NCBI GenBank assembly: GCA_027459645.1
Contig: DAIDHQ010000028.1
Span: 1-64,000 of the forward strand
Source: Vulcanimicrobiota bacterium
GTDB lineage: Bacteria > Vulcanimicrobiota > Vulcanimicrobiia > Vulcanimicrobiales > Vulcanimicrobiaceae
Length of the DNA: 64,000 nt
Direction: 5' to 3'
The notes beneath the pieces were generated by a model that saw only the letters and a program-made list of their open reading frames with translations, had not been told where the DNA came from and ran no database searches. Of this stretch, positions 51,912-60,947 are shown piece after piece (position 1 is the first letter of the stretch; every line of letters begins with the position of its first letter). The translations under genes were made by a program, and so were the position numbers.

Positions 51912-54077
51912 TTAGATTCGTTCCAGCGGGGCGTATTTAAGCATGAGCATCTTCTGGCCCACGTTCGGGAAGTCGATCGTGATGAGGCCGTCACCGCCCG
52001 CGCCGACGACGCCGCGGATCGTGCCCTCACCCCATTTGGGATGACGCACGCGATCGCCATCTTTGAGATCCATGTTCAGTCCCGCGCCGGCCGATTCGTG
52101 AATCGAAACCTCGCGCCAGCGGCCGCCGGACGGACGCGGCAACTGCACGCTCGAGCTCTCGAGAATCTCGATGCCCGGCATCTCTTCGATGAAGCGCGAC
52201 TTCGGATACGCATAGGTGTTGCCGAAGAGCGCGCGCCGCTGCGCGTAGGTCAGGAAGAGGCGGTCCATCGCGCGCGTGACGCCCACGTAGGCAAGGCGGC
52301 GCTCTTCTTCGAGTTCCGGCATGTCGGTGAGCGCGCGGCTGTGCGGGAAGACGCCTTCTTCCAAGCCGGTCAGAAACACGTGCGGGAATTCCAGGCCCTT
52401 CGCGCCGTGCATCGTCATGAGCGTGACGTAGGACGAATCCGGATCGAGCGCGTCGAGATCGCTGATCAGCGCGATATTGGCGAGGAACCCGGCGAGCGTC
52501 GCTTCCGGATCGCTCGATTCGTATTCACGCGCCACGCCGACGAGCTCTTGCAGATTTTCCATCCGCGCACGCGCGTCGTGCGTCTCTTCCGCCTGAAGTT
52601 CGCGAATGTAGCCCGAGTCTTCCATGACGGTCACGAGCAGATCGGCTACGCCGAGCGGCTCCATCTGGTCGCGGAAGTTGCGAATCAACTCGGCAAAGCG
52701 CTCGAGTTCTTTCAGCTTTTTCGGAACGGCTTCTTTGAGCAGATCGTTGTCGAAGACCGCTTCGCCGACCGACATGTTACGCGCGGTGGCCGCCGTGACC
52801 AGGGCGCTCAGCGTCTGCTGACCGATTCCGCGGCGCGGCACGTTGACGATGCGCTTGAAGGCAAGCGCGTCGGCCGGGTTCATCACGTACCGCAAGTAAG
52901 CGATGATGTCTTTGATTTCGGCGCGGGCATAAAATCCGACGCCGCCTACGACGCGGTACGGAATACCGTCGGCAATCAACGCCTCTTCAAAGACGCGCGA
53001 TTGAGCGTTCGTGCGGTAGAGAATCAAGAAGTCGCGATAGGCCGACCCGTCGCGCACCATCTCTTTGATTTTCTCGGTGACGTAACGCGCTTCGTCGCGC
53101 TCGGTCGCCGCCGGATAGACCGTGATCGGTTCGCCCTCGGCGCGACGCGTGAAGAGCTTCTTCTTCGCGCGCGTTTTATTGTTCGCGACGAGCGCATTTG
53201 CCGCATCGAGAATGCGTTGCGTCGAGCGGTAGTTCTCTTCGAGCTTGAAGACTTTCGCGCCGGGGAAATCTTCCTCGAAGCGCAGGATCATGCGATAGTC
53301 GCTGCCGCGCCACGAATAGATCGACTGATCGTCGTCGCCGACGACCGTGACGTTCTTATATTTCTCCGCGAGCAGCGTCACCAGGCGGTACTGTGCGATG
53401 TTGACGTCTTGGTATTCGTCGACCAGCACGTATTCGAACTTGCGCTGATACTTCTCGCGTACCGTCTCGTCTTTTTCGAGCAGATCGATCGTGCGAACGA
53501 TCAGATCGTCGAAGTCCAAGCTGTTGCTCTCGCGCAAGCGCCGTTCGTATTCGGTATAGACGTTCGCCATGCGCTCGCCCAGGAACGACGTTTGCTTCTC
53601 GTGATAGCGGTCCGGCCAGATCAGCGCGTTCTTCGCCTTGCTGATTTCGTTCAAGCACGCGCCGGGCGCGATTTGCCGCTCGTCGTAATCCAGGTCGTCG
53701 AGAATGTCTTTGACCAGCTGCCGCTGATCCGAGTCGTCGATGATGGCGAAGTTCGGCGAGATGCCCGCGCGGCTGCCGTCGCGGCGCAGCATGCGAACGC
53801 ACATCGAGTGGAAGGTTCCGACCCAGAGATCCCGCGCCACGCCGCCGACCATGCGTTCCAGCCGCGTTTTCATTTCGCCGGCGGCCTTGTTCGTGAAGGT
53901 TACGGCAAGAATGCGGTCCGGCGATACTTTTCGCTCGTCCAGCAGATGGGCAATGCGATGCGTCAGCACCCGCGTCTTGCCGCTGCCAGCACCGGCAAAG
54001 ATCAAAACAGGGCCGTCGCAATGTTCGACGGCCTTGGCTTGTACGTCGTTGAGCGCCTCGGTTTCCAGGATCATCAT
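51912..54077 (-). CDS. pcrA: ATP-dependent DNA helicase PcrA/UvrD
   Basis: Superfamily 1A helicase. Walker A 'IFAGAGSGKTRVLTHRIAHL', motif II 'YVLVDEYQDVNIAQY', motif III 'VVGDDDQSIYSWRGSDY', motif V/VI 'LMTMHGAKGLEFPHVFL' and 'AYVGVTRAMDRLFLTY' are all intact. The C-terminus has the Tudor-like 'DGDRVRHPKWGEGTIRGVV' RNA-polymerase-interaction domain of PcrA. 721 residues. Roles in nucleotide excision repair and conflict resolution. Confidence 0.97.
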   Translation of the reverse strand: MMILETEALNDVQAKAVEHCDGPVLIFAGAGSGKTRVLTHRIAHLLDERKVSPDRILAVTFTNKAAGEMKTRLERMVGGVARDLWVGTFHSMCVRMLRRDGSRAGISPNFAIIDDSDQRQLVKDILDDLDYDERQIAPGACLNEISKAKNALIWPDRYHEKQTSFLGERMANVYTEYERRLRESNSLDFDDLIVRTIDLLEKDETVREKYQRKFEYVLVDEYQDVNIAQYRLVTLLAEKYKNVTVVGDDDQSIYSWRGSDYRMILRFEEDFPGAKVFKLEENYRSTQRILDAANALVANNKTRAKKKLFTRRAEGEPITVYPAATERDEARYVTEKIKEMVRDGSAYRDFLILYRTNAQSRVFEEALIADGIPYRVVGGVGFYARAEIKDIIAYLRYVMNPADALAFKRIVNVPRRGIGQQTLSALVTAATARNMSVGEAVFDNDLLKEAVPKKLKELERFAELIRNFRDQMEPLGVADLLVTVMEDSGYIRELQAEETHDARARMENLQELVGVAREYESSDPEATLAGFLANIALISDLDALDPDSSYVTLMTMHGAKGLEFPHVFLTGLEEGVFPHSRALTDMPELEEERRLAYVGVTRAMDRLFLTYAQRRALFGNTYAYPKSRFIEEMPGIEILESSSVQLPRPSGGRWREVSIHESAGAGLNMDLKDGDRVRHPKWGEGTIRGVVGAGGDGLITIDFPNVGQKMLMLKYAPLERI

Positions 54078-54153
54078 CCCGTAATACTTCGCCGCGCGTG
54101 GCTATTGCGCCTCGGCGCCGGAACAGCGCGTCTACCGGCTTTTGTCGCTAGTG

Positions 54154-55203
54154 CTAGCGGGCGATTCTCAGGGTCGCGACGCGCTGTTCGGCAAGGGCGT
54201 ACGCGGACGCGAGATATGCAAGGGTCGATTCGGCCCCCATATTCCGATTGGGGCCGCGCTCCTCGAGCCCGTCAAAGCAACCGCCGCCGCTCGCCATGCG
54301 AACGCCAAGGCTGTTCTTGCCCTCATACCAGGCATGGGCGCGTTCCGCATTGATCAAGCGATGCGCCGATGGCGCGACGGCATGCGCTGCCAGCTCCGCT
54401 TCCACCATTGCGACCGCTTCGAGCGGCTGCTGGGCGTAACGGGCGCGCGCTCCGCCCCGCCGGTACCAGCCTTCGTTGCCGATCGGCACGAAGATGCCGT
54501 CTTCGAAGACGACGTCTTCCAAGAACGCGAGCGTGCGCAATCCCGTTTTGAGAACGCGCTCGTCTTCGGTCACCGCGGCGGCGCGCAACAACGCCTCCGG
54601 TAGGCGCGCGTTGTCGTACGTCATCTCGTCTTCGAACCACGTCCACCCCTCGCCGGCGCAGGCCTCGAATCGATCCACCGCGTCCTGCGCGAGCCGCTGC
54701 AGCGCCGATCGATATCCGGGCGCGGGCGCTTGGGCGAGCGCGGCATGAGCGAGGCCGAGCATCGCATAGGCCTGCGCGCGCGGATATTCAAGCCAGTCGC
54801 ACGCCTGCAGCGCCGCATCCAGCAGACGCCGGCAGACGCGCCGCGTTGCGCCGTCGGCGGCAAATCGCACGCCGAAGCCGAGCGACCACATCGCGCGCCC
54901 GCAACTATCGTGCGTTCCTACTTCGTCGAGCCACGCACGATCGTAGCTCATGAAGTTGTGGAAGCGCCCATCCTCGAGTTGCGCGTCGTGCAGAAACGAC
55001 AGCGACGTCGTGGCAATCCGCGAGGCATCGGCGTCGTTTGGAAACAGACGCTTGCGCGCGACCGCGACGATGAACGCGCGCGCGACGTCGTCGGTACAGT
55101 ACCCCGTGGAACGGTTCGGTACCGACTCGATCGCGTGCTGAATGATGCCGGTGTCGTCGCTGAGCGCAATCACGTGCTCGAGCGACGGCAGTTGCGCAGC
55201 CAT
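54154..55203 (-). CDS. Predicted alpha/alpha-barrel glycan-active protein beside a glycosyltransferase
   Basis: The start is the ATG giving MAAQLPSLEHVIALSDDTGI; the longer frame is a shadow. 349 residues with 'GIIQHAIESVPNRSTGYCTDDVARAFIVA', 'FHNFMSYDRAWLDEVG' and 'TYDNARLPEALLRAA' (patterns), the profile of six-hairpin glycosidase-like proteins that often accompany GT4 enzymes. Catalytic acids cannot be assigned. Two bases separate it from the glycosyltransferase stop, so they form one operon. Confidence 0.7.
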   Translation of the reverse strand: MAAQLPSLEHVIALSDDTGIIQHAIESVPNRSTGYCTDDVARAFIVAVARKRLFPNDADASRIATTSLSFLHDAQLEDGRFHNFMSYDRAWLDEVGTHDSCGRAMWSLGFGVRFAADGATRRVCRRLLDAALQACDWLEYPRAQAYAMLGLAHAALAQAPAPGYRSALQRLAQDAVDRFEACAGEGWTWFEDEMTYDNARLPEALLRAAAVTEDERVLKTGLRTLAFLEDVVFEDGIFVPIGNEGWYRRGGARARYAQQPLEAVAMVEAELAAHAVAPSAHRLINAERAHAWYEGKNSLGVRMASGGGCFDGLEERGPNRNMGAESTLAYLASAYALAEQRVATLRIAR

Positions 55204-55205
55204 CG

Positions 55206-56411
55206 TCAGGCGGAGGTCACCAGCTCGACGCACTGTTCGGGCGCGAGCTCGATGAACAGTTCGCCGTAGCGGCGCGCCACGTGCGGCCACGTCATTTGGC
55301 GTCCGAAACGGTAGGCGCGGCGCTCGGTCGCACGGCGCAGCGAGTTATCGTCCAGCAGCATGTTGAGCTGCCGCGTGATGGACGTGGCGTCGCGGAAGTC
55401 ACAGAGAAAACCGCGTCCGTGCGCCAAGAGTTCTTCGGCATACAGATACGGCGTCGAAACGACGGCCTTTCCGCAACCCACGGCGTAGGCGAGCGTACCC
55501 GAAACAATCTGCACGGGATTCAGATACGGCGTCAAATACACGTCGGTCGCTTGCAGATACGACACGAGCTCGTCGAAATCGAGATACTTGTCGATCAACT
55601 GCACGTTGTTCTGCAGTCCCAAGCCGTGGACCATTTCCTGCAGCGATTCGCGATACGATTCGCCTTCACGCCGCCGGACGACCGGATGCGTCTCTCCCAA
55701 GATCAGATAGAGCGCTTCGGGGTGGCGTTTCACGACGTCGCGCATCGCTTCGATCGCGAATTCGAGCCCCTTACCGCGATTGATCAGCCCGAACGTCGAA
55801 ATCACGGTGCGCTGGCCGATGCCGAAGCTCGCCTTTGCCGCGTCGGCCGACTGAAACGGCACGTCCGGAACGCCATGATGAATCAGCGCGACCTTCTCGG
55901 GGTCGATGCCATAGGCGTTGCGCAGCAAATCGCAGCCCGTTCCGGAAAGCGACACGACCTTCGCGGCGCGTTCGCACAGCGCGCGGGTCACACGCAACAT
56001 CGTTTCGTCGGGCTCGGGCAGCACGGTGTGCATCGTAATCACGACGGGTTTCTCGACCGCGTCGAGCAAATCGCAAAGCCATTCGCCGCGCTCGCCGCCG
56101 AAGAGTCCGTACTCGTGCTGAATGTTCAGCAACTGCGCCGGATGATTGTTGACGAATGTGGCGATCTCGCGGTAGCTGTAGCGGTCGTCTTCGCGCAAGC
56201 GCGCGACGACTTCGGGGGGATAGCGTCGCATCTCGCCGCCCGGTTCGTCGATCGCGATGACTTCGCTGCGCGATCCGAACGCGCGGTCGAACGACGTCAC
56301 GACGTCGTGCGTAAAGGTGGCGATGCCGCATTCGCGCGGCGGATACGATCCCAACAAGAGCACGCGAGGCACGGCCTTGAGGGCAAGCGTGTCCACGGTT
56401 CTCGGCGTCAT
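55206..56411 (-). CDS. GT4-family glycosyltransferase
   Basis: GT-B fold. The N-terminal 'VLLLGSYPPRECGIATFTHDV' and 'QLLNIQHEYGLFGGERGEWL' and the C-terminal 'STFGLINRGKGLEFAIEAMRDV' and 'VSGTLAYAVGCGKAVVSTPYLYAEELL' fit GT4 (quoted as patterns). It is probably cytoplasmic, building an intracellular or surface glycan. 401 residues, paired with the downstream six-hairpin protein. Confidence 0.88.
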   Translation of the reverse strand: MTPRTVDTLALKAVPRVLLLGSYPPRECGIATFTHDVVTSFDRAFGSRSEVIAIDEPGGEMRRYPPEVVARLREDDRYSYREIATFVNNHPAQLLNIQHEYGLFGGERGEWLCDLLDAVEKPVVITMHTVLPEPDETMLRVTRALCERAAKVVSLSGTGCDLLRNAYGIDPEKVALIHHGVPDVPFQSADAAKASFGIGQRTVISTFGLINRGKGLEFAIEAMRDVVKRHPEALYLILGETHPVVRRREGESYRESLQEMVHGLGLQNNVQLIDKYLDFDELVSYLQATDVYLTPYLNPVQIVSGTLAYAVGCGKAVVSTPYLYAEELLAHGRGFLCDFRDATSITRQLNMLLDDNSLRRATERRAYRFGRQMTWPHVARRYGELFIELAPEQCVELVTSA

Positions 56412-56549
56412 CGAATCTCCTTAGGTGATCGGGGAACGGAACTCGAGAGAGTCATCCAACGTAGGAAGCTCCTCCCTGGTCCACTAGACTCAAGTGTACC
56501 CCGGGCCAGTTATGTCATAAACCTTACGCGTGAATCTGTAGAGAAGGAC

Positions 56550-57587
56550 TCAACGCTTGATCGGTTCGGTTGCACCCAACCGGGCGCCCGGTTGTAAAAC
56601 TTGACCGTCGTCAACCACCGCATCGTGGCCGATCACGCTTCCCTTGCCGACGACCGCCTCGCTGCCGATACGCACGCGACTGGCGACGATCGCTTCGTCG
56701 ATTACCGCCCCTTCGCCGACCGTCACGTGGTCCCAGAGCACGCTGGAACGGATGACGGCGCGGGCGCCGACGCGCGTTCCCGAGCCCAAAACAACGTTGG
56801 GACCGATCTTCGCCGTCGGATCGATTGCCACATTTGCTTCCGCGAAATACGGAACGCCGGGCTCGATATCGAGCATCGGCATACGCCCTTCCAAGATATC
56901 GACGTGCGCGCCCAGGTACTGTTCGGGCTTGCCCAGATCCATCCAATAGTCGTCGGTCGTGTACGCAAAGAGATCTTTTCCGGCCGCGATCACCTGCGGG
57001 AACGTCTCGCGTTCGATCGAGACGTTGCGGCCGGCGGGAATAAAGTCGAGAATCTCGCGTTCGAAGAGATATGTGCCCGCGTTAATTTCGTTGGTTGGGG
57101 CCGTTTCGCGCGGCGGCTTCTCGACGAAAGACGAGATGCGGCCTTCGGCGTCGTGCACGACGCAGCCGAACGCGGACGGATCCTCGACGCGAATCAGATG
57201 CAGCATGCCGATGCCGCCCTTCTTCTCGTGCGCGGCGATCATCCCGCGCAGATTCATGCTCGTCAACACGTCGCCGTTGAGTACGAAGAAGCGTCCGTGA
57301 ATGTGCTGCTCGACATTTTTTAACGCGCCCGCGGTACCGAGCGGCACGTCCTCGATCACGTAGGTGATCTTCATGTTCAACTGCGATCCGTCGCCGAAAT
57401 AGTCCATGATCGCCTGCGGCATATAGCCCGCCGGCAGGATCACGTCGCGAATGCCCGCGGCATAGAGCCGCTCCATGGTCCGCGCGAGAAACGGCACGCC
57501 CATGATCGGAACCATCGGTTTGGGGGTTCCGTAGGTCAACGGACGTAACCGGGTGCCCTCGCCACCAACCAGGACGATCGCTTGCAA
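56550..57587 (-). CDS. Sugar-1-phosphate nucleotidyltransferase
   Basis: 'AIVLVGGEGTRLRPLTYGTPKPMVPI' is the GT-A nucleotidyltransferase loop (pattern), with 'FFVLNGDVLTSMNL' as the metal-binding Asp and 'SSFVEKPP' with the sugar-contacting Lys. A left-handed beta-helix of hexapeptide repeats occupies residues 245-330. Mannose-1-phosphate guanylyltransferase is the most likely activity, which would feed the adjacent GT4. 345 residues. The 138-bp gap before the glycosyltransferase contains no gene. Confidence 0.88.
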   Translation of the reverse strand: MQAIVLVGGEGTRLRPLTYGTPKPMVPIMGVPFLARTMERLYAAGIRDVILPAGYMPQAIMDYFGDGSQLNMKITYVIEDVPLGTAGALKNVEQHIHGRFFVLNGDVLTSMNLRGMIAAHEKKGGIGMLHLIRVEDPSAFGCVVHDAEGRISSFVEKPPRETAPTNEINAGTYLFEREILDFIPAGRNVSIERETFPQVIAAGKDLFAYTTDDYWMDLGKPEQYLGAHVDILEGRMPMLDIEPGVPYFAEANVAIDPTAKIGPNVVLGSGTRVGARAVIRSSVLWDHVTVGEGAVIDEAIVASRVRIGSEAVVGKGSVIGHDAVVDDGQVLQPGARLGATEPIKR

Positions 57588-57638
57588 ACGAGACTCCTTT
57601 CGCTCGATGAGAAGCGCAAGTATTCGACGTTTGCGCTC

Positions 57639-58328
57639 TCAATCCAGCCGAGCGGTATATCCCACGCGGCGAATCGTTCGAATCAGCGGCTTCGCGGCGT
57701 CCCGGTCCAGCTTGGAACGCAGGTACGAGATATAGGTCTCGACGACGTTCGGTTCGACGGCCGCGTCGTAACCCCAAACCTTGTCGATCAGCTGCTCGCG
57801 CGTGAAGACGCGCCCCGGTTCGCGCAGCAACGTCGCCAGCAGGTCGAATTCCCGGGCCGTAAGCGCGATGCGTTCGCCCGACCGCTCGACTTCTCGCGTC
57901 GCCACGTCCATGACGACGTCGGCATAGGCGATCGAGTCGCGCCGCGCGAGTTGCGGACGGCGCAGGCGCGAATGCAGGCGCGCGGCGAGTTCGCCCAGGT
58001 CGAACGGTTTGCCGACGTAGTCGTCGGCGCCGGCGGTGAGGGCGGCGATCTTGTCGGGCGCGTCTTTGCGCGCCGAAAGCATCACCACCGGCGCTTCGGT
58101 GACGCGGCGAAGCATCGGCAACAGCGACGTTCCGTCGATCTTCGGCATCATCACGTCGAGCACGATCACGTCGGGACGCGCGCTTTCGATCAGCGCAAGC
58201 GCCGCGGGGCCGTCCGGTGCGCAGGTGACGTCGAACCCGTACTGGCGCAAACCCAGGTCGAGCATGTCGCGCATATGTTCTTCGTCGTCGACGACGAGCA
58301 CGCGCGGTTTACCGAGTTGCGACGACAT
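57639..58328 (-). CDS. OmpR/PhoB-family response regulator
   Basis: The ATG at 58,328 gives MSSQLGKPRVLVVDDEEHM. The receiver domain has the acidic pocket DDE, phospho-acceptor Asp in 'VIVLDVMMPKIDG' and Lys in 'DDYVGKPFD'. The C-terminal winged helix is 'LTAREFDLLATLLREPGRVF...YISYLRSKLD'. 229 residues. The start lies 20 bp before the kinase stop. Partner is the histidine kinase just upstream. Confidence 0.95.
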   Translation of the reverse strand: MSSQLGKPRVLVVDDEEHMRDMLDLGLRQYGFDVTCAPDGPAALALIESARPDVIVLDVMMPKIDGTSLLPMLRRVTEAPVVMLSARKDAPDKIAALTAGADDYVGKPFDLGELAARLHSRLRRPQLARRDSIAYADVVMDVATREVERSGERIALTAREFDLLATLLREPGRVFTREQLIDKVWGYDAAVEPNVVETYISYLRSKLDRDAAKPLIRTIRRVGYTARLD

Positions 58329-59580
58329 GATGCTCCTCATCGGCGAGCGGAAAAGAGAGCGTGAACGACGTTTCGCCCGGACGCGACTGCAGTTCGACGC
58401 GGCCGTTCCAGCGTTCGGCAACGCGAGAGACGATCGCGAGTCCCAAGCCGGAACCTTCGCTGTCGCTGCGGCCGCTGCCGCGGTAAAAGCGTTTGAAGAT
58501 CGCTTCGCGCTCGTGCGCGGGAATGCCCGGACCGCGATCGGTGACGGTCGCATAGGCGCGGGCACCCCCGCTGCCCGTGCGCACGCTAACCGGCGAATCC
58601 GGCGCGTATCTGAGCGCGTTTTCGATCAAGTTGTGCAGCGCTTCGTATAAGTCGTCTTGATCGATCACGATCGATGCGTGCGAACCGTCCTCGACGTCGA
58701 TGGCGCGGCCGGGATACTTTGCGCGCATCGCGTCGGCGGCGTCATTGGCGATGGTGCCGATGTTGATGAGGCGCGGCACCGAAACCGGCGTCTCCAGGCG
58801 CGCGAGCAGCAGCATCTTCTCCACGAGCGCGCGCATGCGCGCGGTTTCTGCGCGCATGCCTTCAAAGAGACGACGCATGCGATCGTCGGATTCGTCGGCG
58901 TTGGCGCTCAAGATATCGACGTAGCCGCTCACGATGGTCAGCGGCGTGCGCAGTTCGTGCCCGGCGTCGGCGAGAAAACGTTGAAACTCGGCCGCGGCGA
59001 TGCGCCGCTCTTCGGCGATCGCGTGCAATTTCGAACGTTCCGCATCCGCGCTCGACGCGCCGATCCACAGAGCGATTCCAACCACGAGCGCAAGCGCCAG
59101 CACGACCGCGATGATTTCGAATTGTAAGAACCGCGCGAGATGGCGGATGTCGGGGCCGATCGAGAGGACGACTTGATCTGCACTGATGCGCGCCGGCGGA
59201 GTGCCGTAAAGGCTGCCCGCGATCCGGCCCAAGGCTCCCGGGCGCACCGGGCCGCCTTCGCCCGGCACGGGCGGCTGTGCGCTCGGAGGGCCTCCCTGAG
59301 CGCCCAGCGGCGGACGTTGACGAACTTGAACGTCGTCGCCGATCGCATCGAAGATTTGCCCGCTAAGCGTGTCCTGAACGACCACGTGCAAACCCGGGCG
59401 TTCGAGCGCGCGCACCAATAAGCCAGGATCGCGAACGCCGTTTTGCAACAGCGTGCGCGCGGCGGCGGCGCGATCCGCCTGTAACGAACGCACGCCGCCG
59501 GCGTACCAACGCCAGACGCCGGCCGCGGCGAGTAAGACGCAGAGAACCAAGAGCGTGCTGACCGCGGCAATGCGCTTCAT
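58309..59580 (-). CDS. Sensor histidine kinase
   Basis: Two membrane helices (residues 5-25 and about 155-175) enclose a 130-residue extracytoplasmic sensor with a Pro/Gly-rich loop. The cytoplasmic part has the H-box 'FLADAGHELRTPLTIVSGY', N-box 'ALHNLIENALRYAP', G1 'VTDRGPGIP' and G2 'GSGLGLAIV'. 423 residues. The signal is unknown; the divergent secreted protein at 59,683 is a candidate target or partner. Confidence 0.94.
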   Translation of the reverse strand: MKRIAAVSTLLVLCVLLAAAGVWRWYAGGVRSLQADRAAAARTLLQNGVRDPGLLVRALERPGLHVVVQDTLSGQIFDAIGDDVQVRQRPPLGAQGGPPSAQPPVPGEGGPVRPGALGRIAGSLYGTPPARISADQVVLSIGPDIRHLARFLQFEIIAVVLALALVVGIALWIGASSADAERSKLHAIAEERRIAAAEFQRFLADAGHELRTPLTIVSGYVDILSANADESDDRMRRLFEGMRAETARMRALVEKMLLLARLETPVSVPRLINIGTIANDAADAMRAKYPGRAIDVEDGSHASIVIDQDDLYEALHNLIENALRYAPDSPVSVRTGSGGARAYATVTDRGPGIPAHEREAIFKRFYRGSGRSDSEGSGLGLAIVSRVAERWNGRVELQSRPGETSFTLSFPLADEEHHVVATR

Positions 59581-59682
59581 TACTTATCCTGGTATCGTCG
59601 GTTTCTTGTGGCGGCCTGTGAGAGGCTTCAGGTGAACGCCCTTCTCGCGCGGTGATAATCGCGTCGGAGGTACAGACAAACG

Positions 59683-60246
59683 ATGAACATTCTTCTTGCG
59701 GCAGCAACCGCCGCCGTCTTTCCGCTCCCCGGCACGCACGTCACGTACGCCATCCACGATACGATGCCGCGCGGTGGCACCGTGGATGAAACCGTAACGC
59801 TGACCGGCGACCGTTCGCAGACCGTACGTGTCAGCGTCCCGGGACACGCACCCGTCCACGTAGCACTCAACGGCTCGCAGCCCGCACATCTGGATCGCGG
59901 CGTCGGCAGGGGCGTCCACTGGCTCGAGGTTTCGAACGCGATCGTGCAAGCCGCGCTCGCCGGAGCCCGCAGTGCCAGCGTCTATATCGGGCCGCCGGGC
60001 TCGAAGCCCGTGACGCTCGCCATCTCGTCGGTCGCCGGAACGATTACCGCGACCGGCGTCGCCGAGCTGCCCCCGCCGCCGCAAGGCCGTCGCCGCCAAG
60101 GACCGCCGCCGCAGGGTGACCGCACTCTGCACATTCGCATCGTGGCGAAAGTCGTCGGAGGCCGCCTTTCGAGCGCGCAAGGCGAGATGACGCCGGCCGG
60201 CGGCCGCGGTCCCCACATGTCGTGGAGCGTGAGCCGAAAAAACTAA
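59683..60246 (+). CDS. Secreted hypothetical protein, Pro/Gly-rich
   Basis: A short signal-peptide-like N-terminus (MNILLAAATAAVFPLPG) is followed by a beta-rich domain and a low-complexity 'PPPPQGRRRQGPPPQGD' segment near residue 130. 187 residues. Divergent from the two-component kinase, with GGAGG upstream of the ATG. No family is recognised. Confidence 0.6.
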   Translation: MNILLAAATAAVFPLPGTHVTYAIHDTMPRGGTVDETVTLTGDRSQTVRVSVPGHAPVHVALNGSQPAHLDRGVGRGVHWLEVSNAIVQAALAGARSASVYIGPPGSKPVTLAISSVAGTITATGVAELPPPPQGRRRQGPPPQGDRTLHIRIVAKVVGGRLSSAQGEMTPAGGRGPHMSWSVSRKN

Positions 60247-60261
60247 GGCGCCTCCAGGCCG

Positions 60262-60310
60262 ATGTCATCCTGAGCCTGTCGATGTCATCCTGAGCCTGTC
60301 GAAGGATGAC
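60262..60310. repeat. Two 'GATGTCATCCTGAGCCTGTCGA' units
   Basis: A tandem pair, the second ending CTGTCGAAGGATGAC, so that its ends are complementary (GTCATCC / GGATGAC) and can form a hairpin. Same family as the units at 6.2, 21.3 and 51.2 kb. It sits just after the secreted protein gene and may act as its terminator. Confidence 0.65.
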
Positions 60311-60339
60311 TCGATATCCGAACGTATGTTCGCTATGAT
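60311..60339 (+). promoter_or_regulatory. LexA-box promoter of the broken HNH gene
   Basis: CGAACGTATGTTCG (60,319-60,332) matches the same LexA consensus as the site at 5,305. It is followed by TATGAT (60,334-60,339), with a weak TCGATA 17 bp upstream. The expected transcription start coincides with the ATG at 60,346, again leaderless. Confidence 0.72.
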
Positions 60340-60345
60340 AAGTGC

Positions 60346-60737
60346 ATGCCGAAACGGCTCTACGATTGGTGAAAGCGATCAAGCGGGGCCAGCTCGATGC
60401 GGGTCCCGCGGAATTCGCCGACCGTCGCCGCAAATACGATTTCTTGGCAAAAGGCGAAAGTTCGGGGCGAAATTCTTCCCCGGGCTCGTCGCTGGCCGAT
60501 CGACCGAATACTCGCAAATTCGAAGTCGAGACTCTCGATTAGGATGAATGCGGCATTTCCGGGTGGCGCGGAAAGCCGCTCTCCGTACACGTCGATCACA
60601 TCAACGGCATAAAAGACGACCATCGGCTCGAGAACCTGCGAATGCTCTGCCCGAATTGTCACAGCCAGACGGACACCTACGGCGCAAAGAACCGAGTCAG
60701 GCTGCGAGCATTGCATGAGGGCCGCCAGACCGTGTAG
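60346..60737 (+). pseudogene. Decayed HNH endonuclease gene
   Basis: The ATG frame reads MPKRLYDW and then stops. The remainder is in another frame: 'KAIKRGQL' and about 50 more codons, a TAG at 60,540, then in the same frame 'DECGISGWRGKPLSVHVDH' followed by 'INGIKDDHRLENLRMLCPNC' and 'HSQTDTYG'. That is the zinc-binding HNH core (CxxC...DHINGI...CPNCH). An internal deletion after codon 8 and a nonsense mutation explain the damage. Confidence 0.8.
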
Positions 60738-60832
60738 TATTATCCGTCGCTACCCTTCCCGGATGATGAAACGGTATCATGACTGACTCTGACTCAGTTC
60801 TTCCTCGTTCGAATCGAGGTCCGGGAGCCAGC

Positions 60833-60908
60833 GGCCCTATCGTCTAGAGGCCTAGGACGCCGCCCTCTCACGGCGGTAACGCGGGTTCGAATCCCGCTGG
60901 GGCTACCA
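60833..60908 (+). tRNA. tRNA-Glu (anticodon CUC)
   Basis: A 76-nt cloverleaf: acceptor GGCCCTA pairing with TGGGGCT (two G-U wobbles), anticodon loop CCTCTCA with CTC, T-arm GCGGG-TTCGAAT-CCCGC, and an encoded CCA end at 60,906-60,908. Confidence 0.97.
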
Positions 60909-60911
60909 TTT

Positions 60912-60947
60912 AAAGAACGCTCGCATACACGAGCGTTCTTTATTTCT
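60912..60947 (+). terminator. Terminator after tRNA-Glu
   Basis: A perfect 12-bp stem AAAGAACGCTCG / CGAGCGTTCTTT with a six-base loop, followed by ATTTCTC. Because the stem begins with A and ends with T runs it could also serve the convergent pseudogene on the minus strand. Confidence 0.85.

Noticed and set aside
52041-54353. 770-codon open frame on the plus strand opposite pcrA
   Set aside because: Composition is Arg/His/Ala-rich antisense shadow typical of high GC; the minus strand encodes an intact PcrA with all helicase motifs.
60741-60832. Additional tRNA or small RNA between the HNH remnant and tRNA-Glu
   Set aside because: The stretch contains only short direct repeats (GACTGACTCTGACTCAG) and no cloverleaf or terminator-bounded transcript signal.
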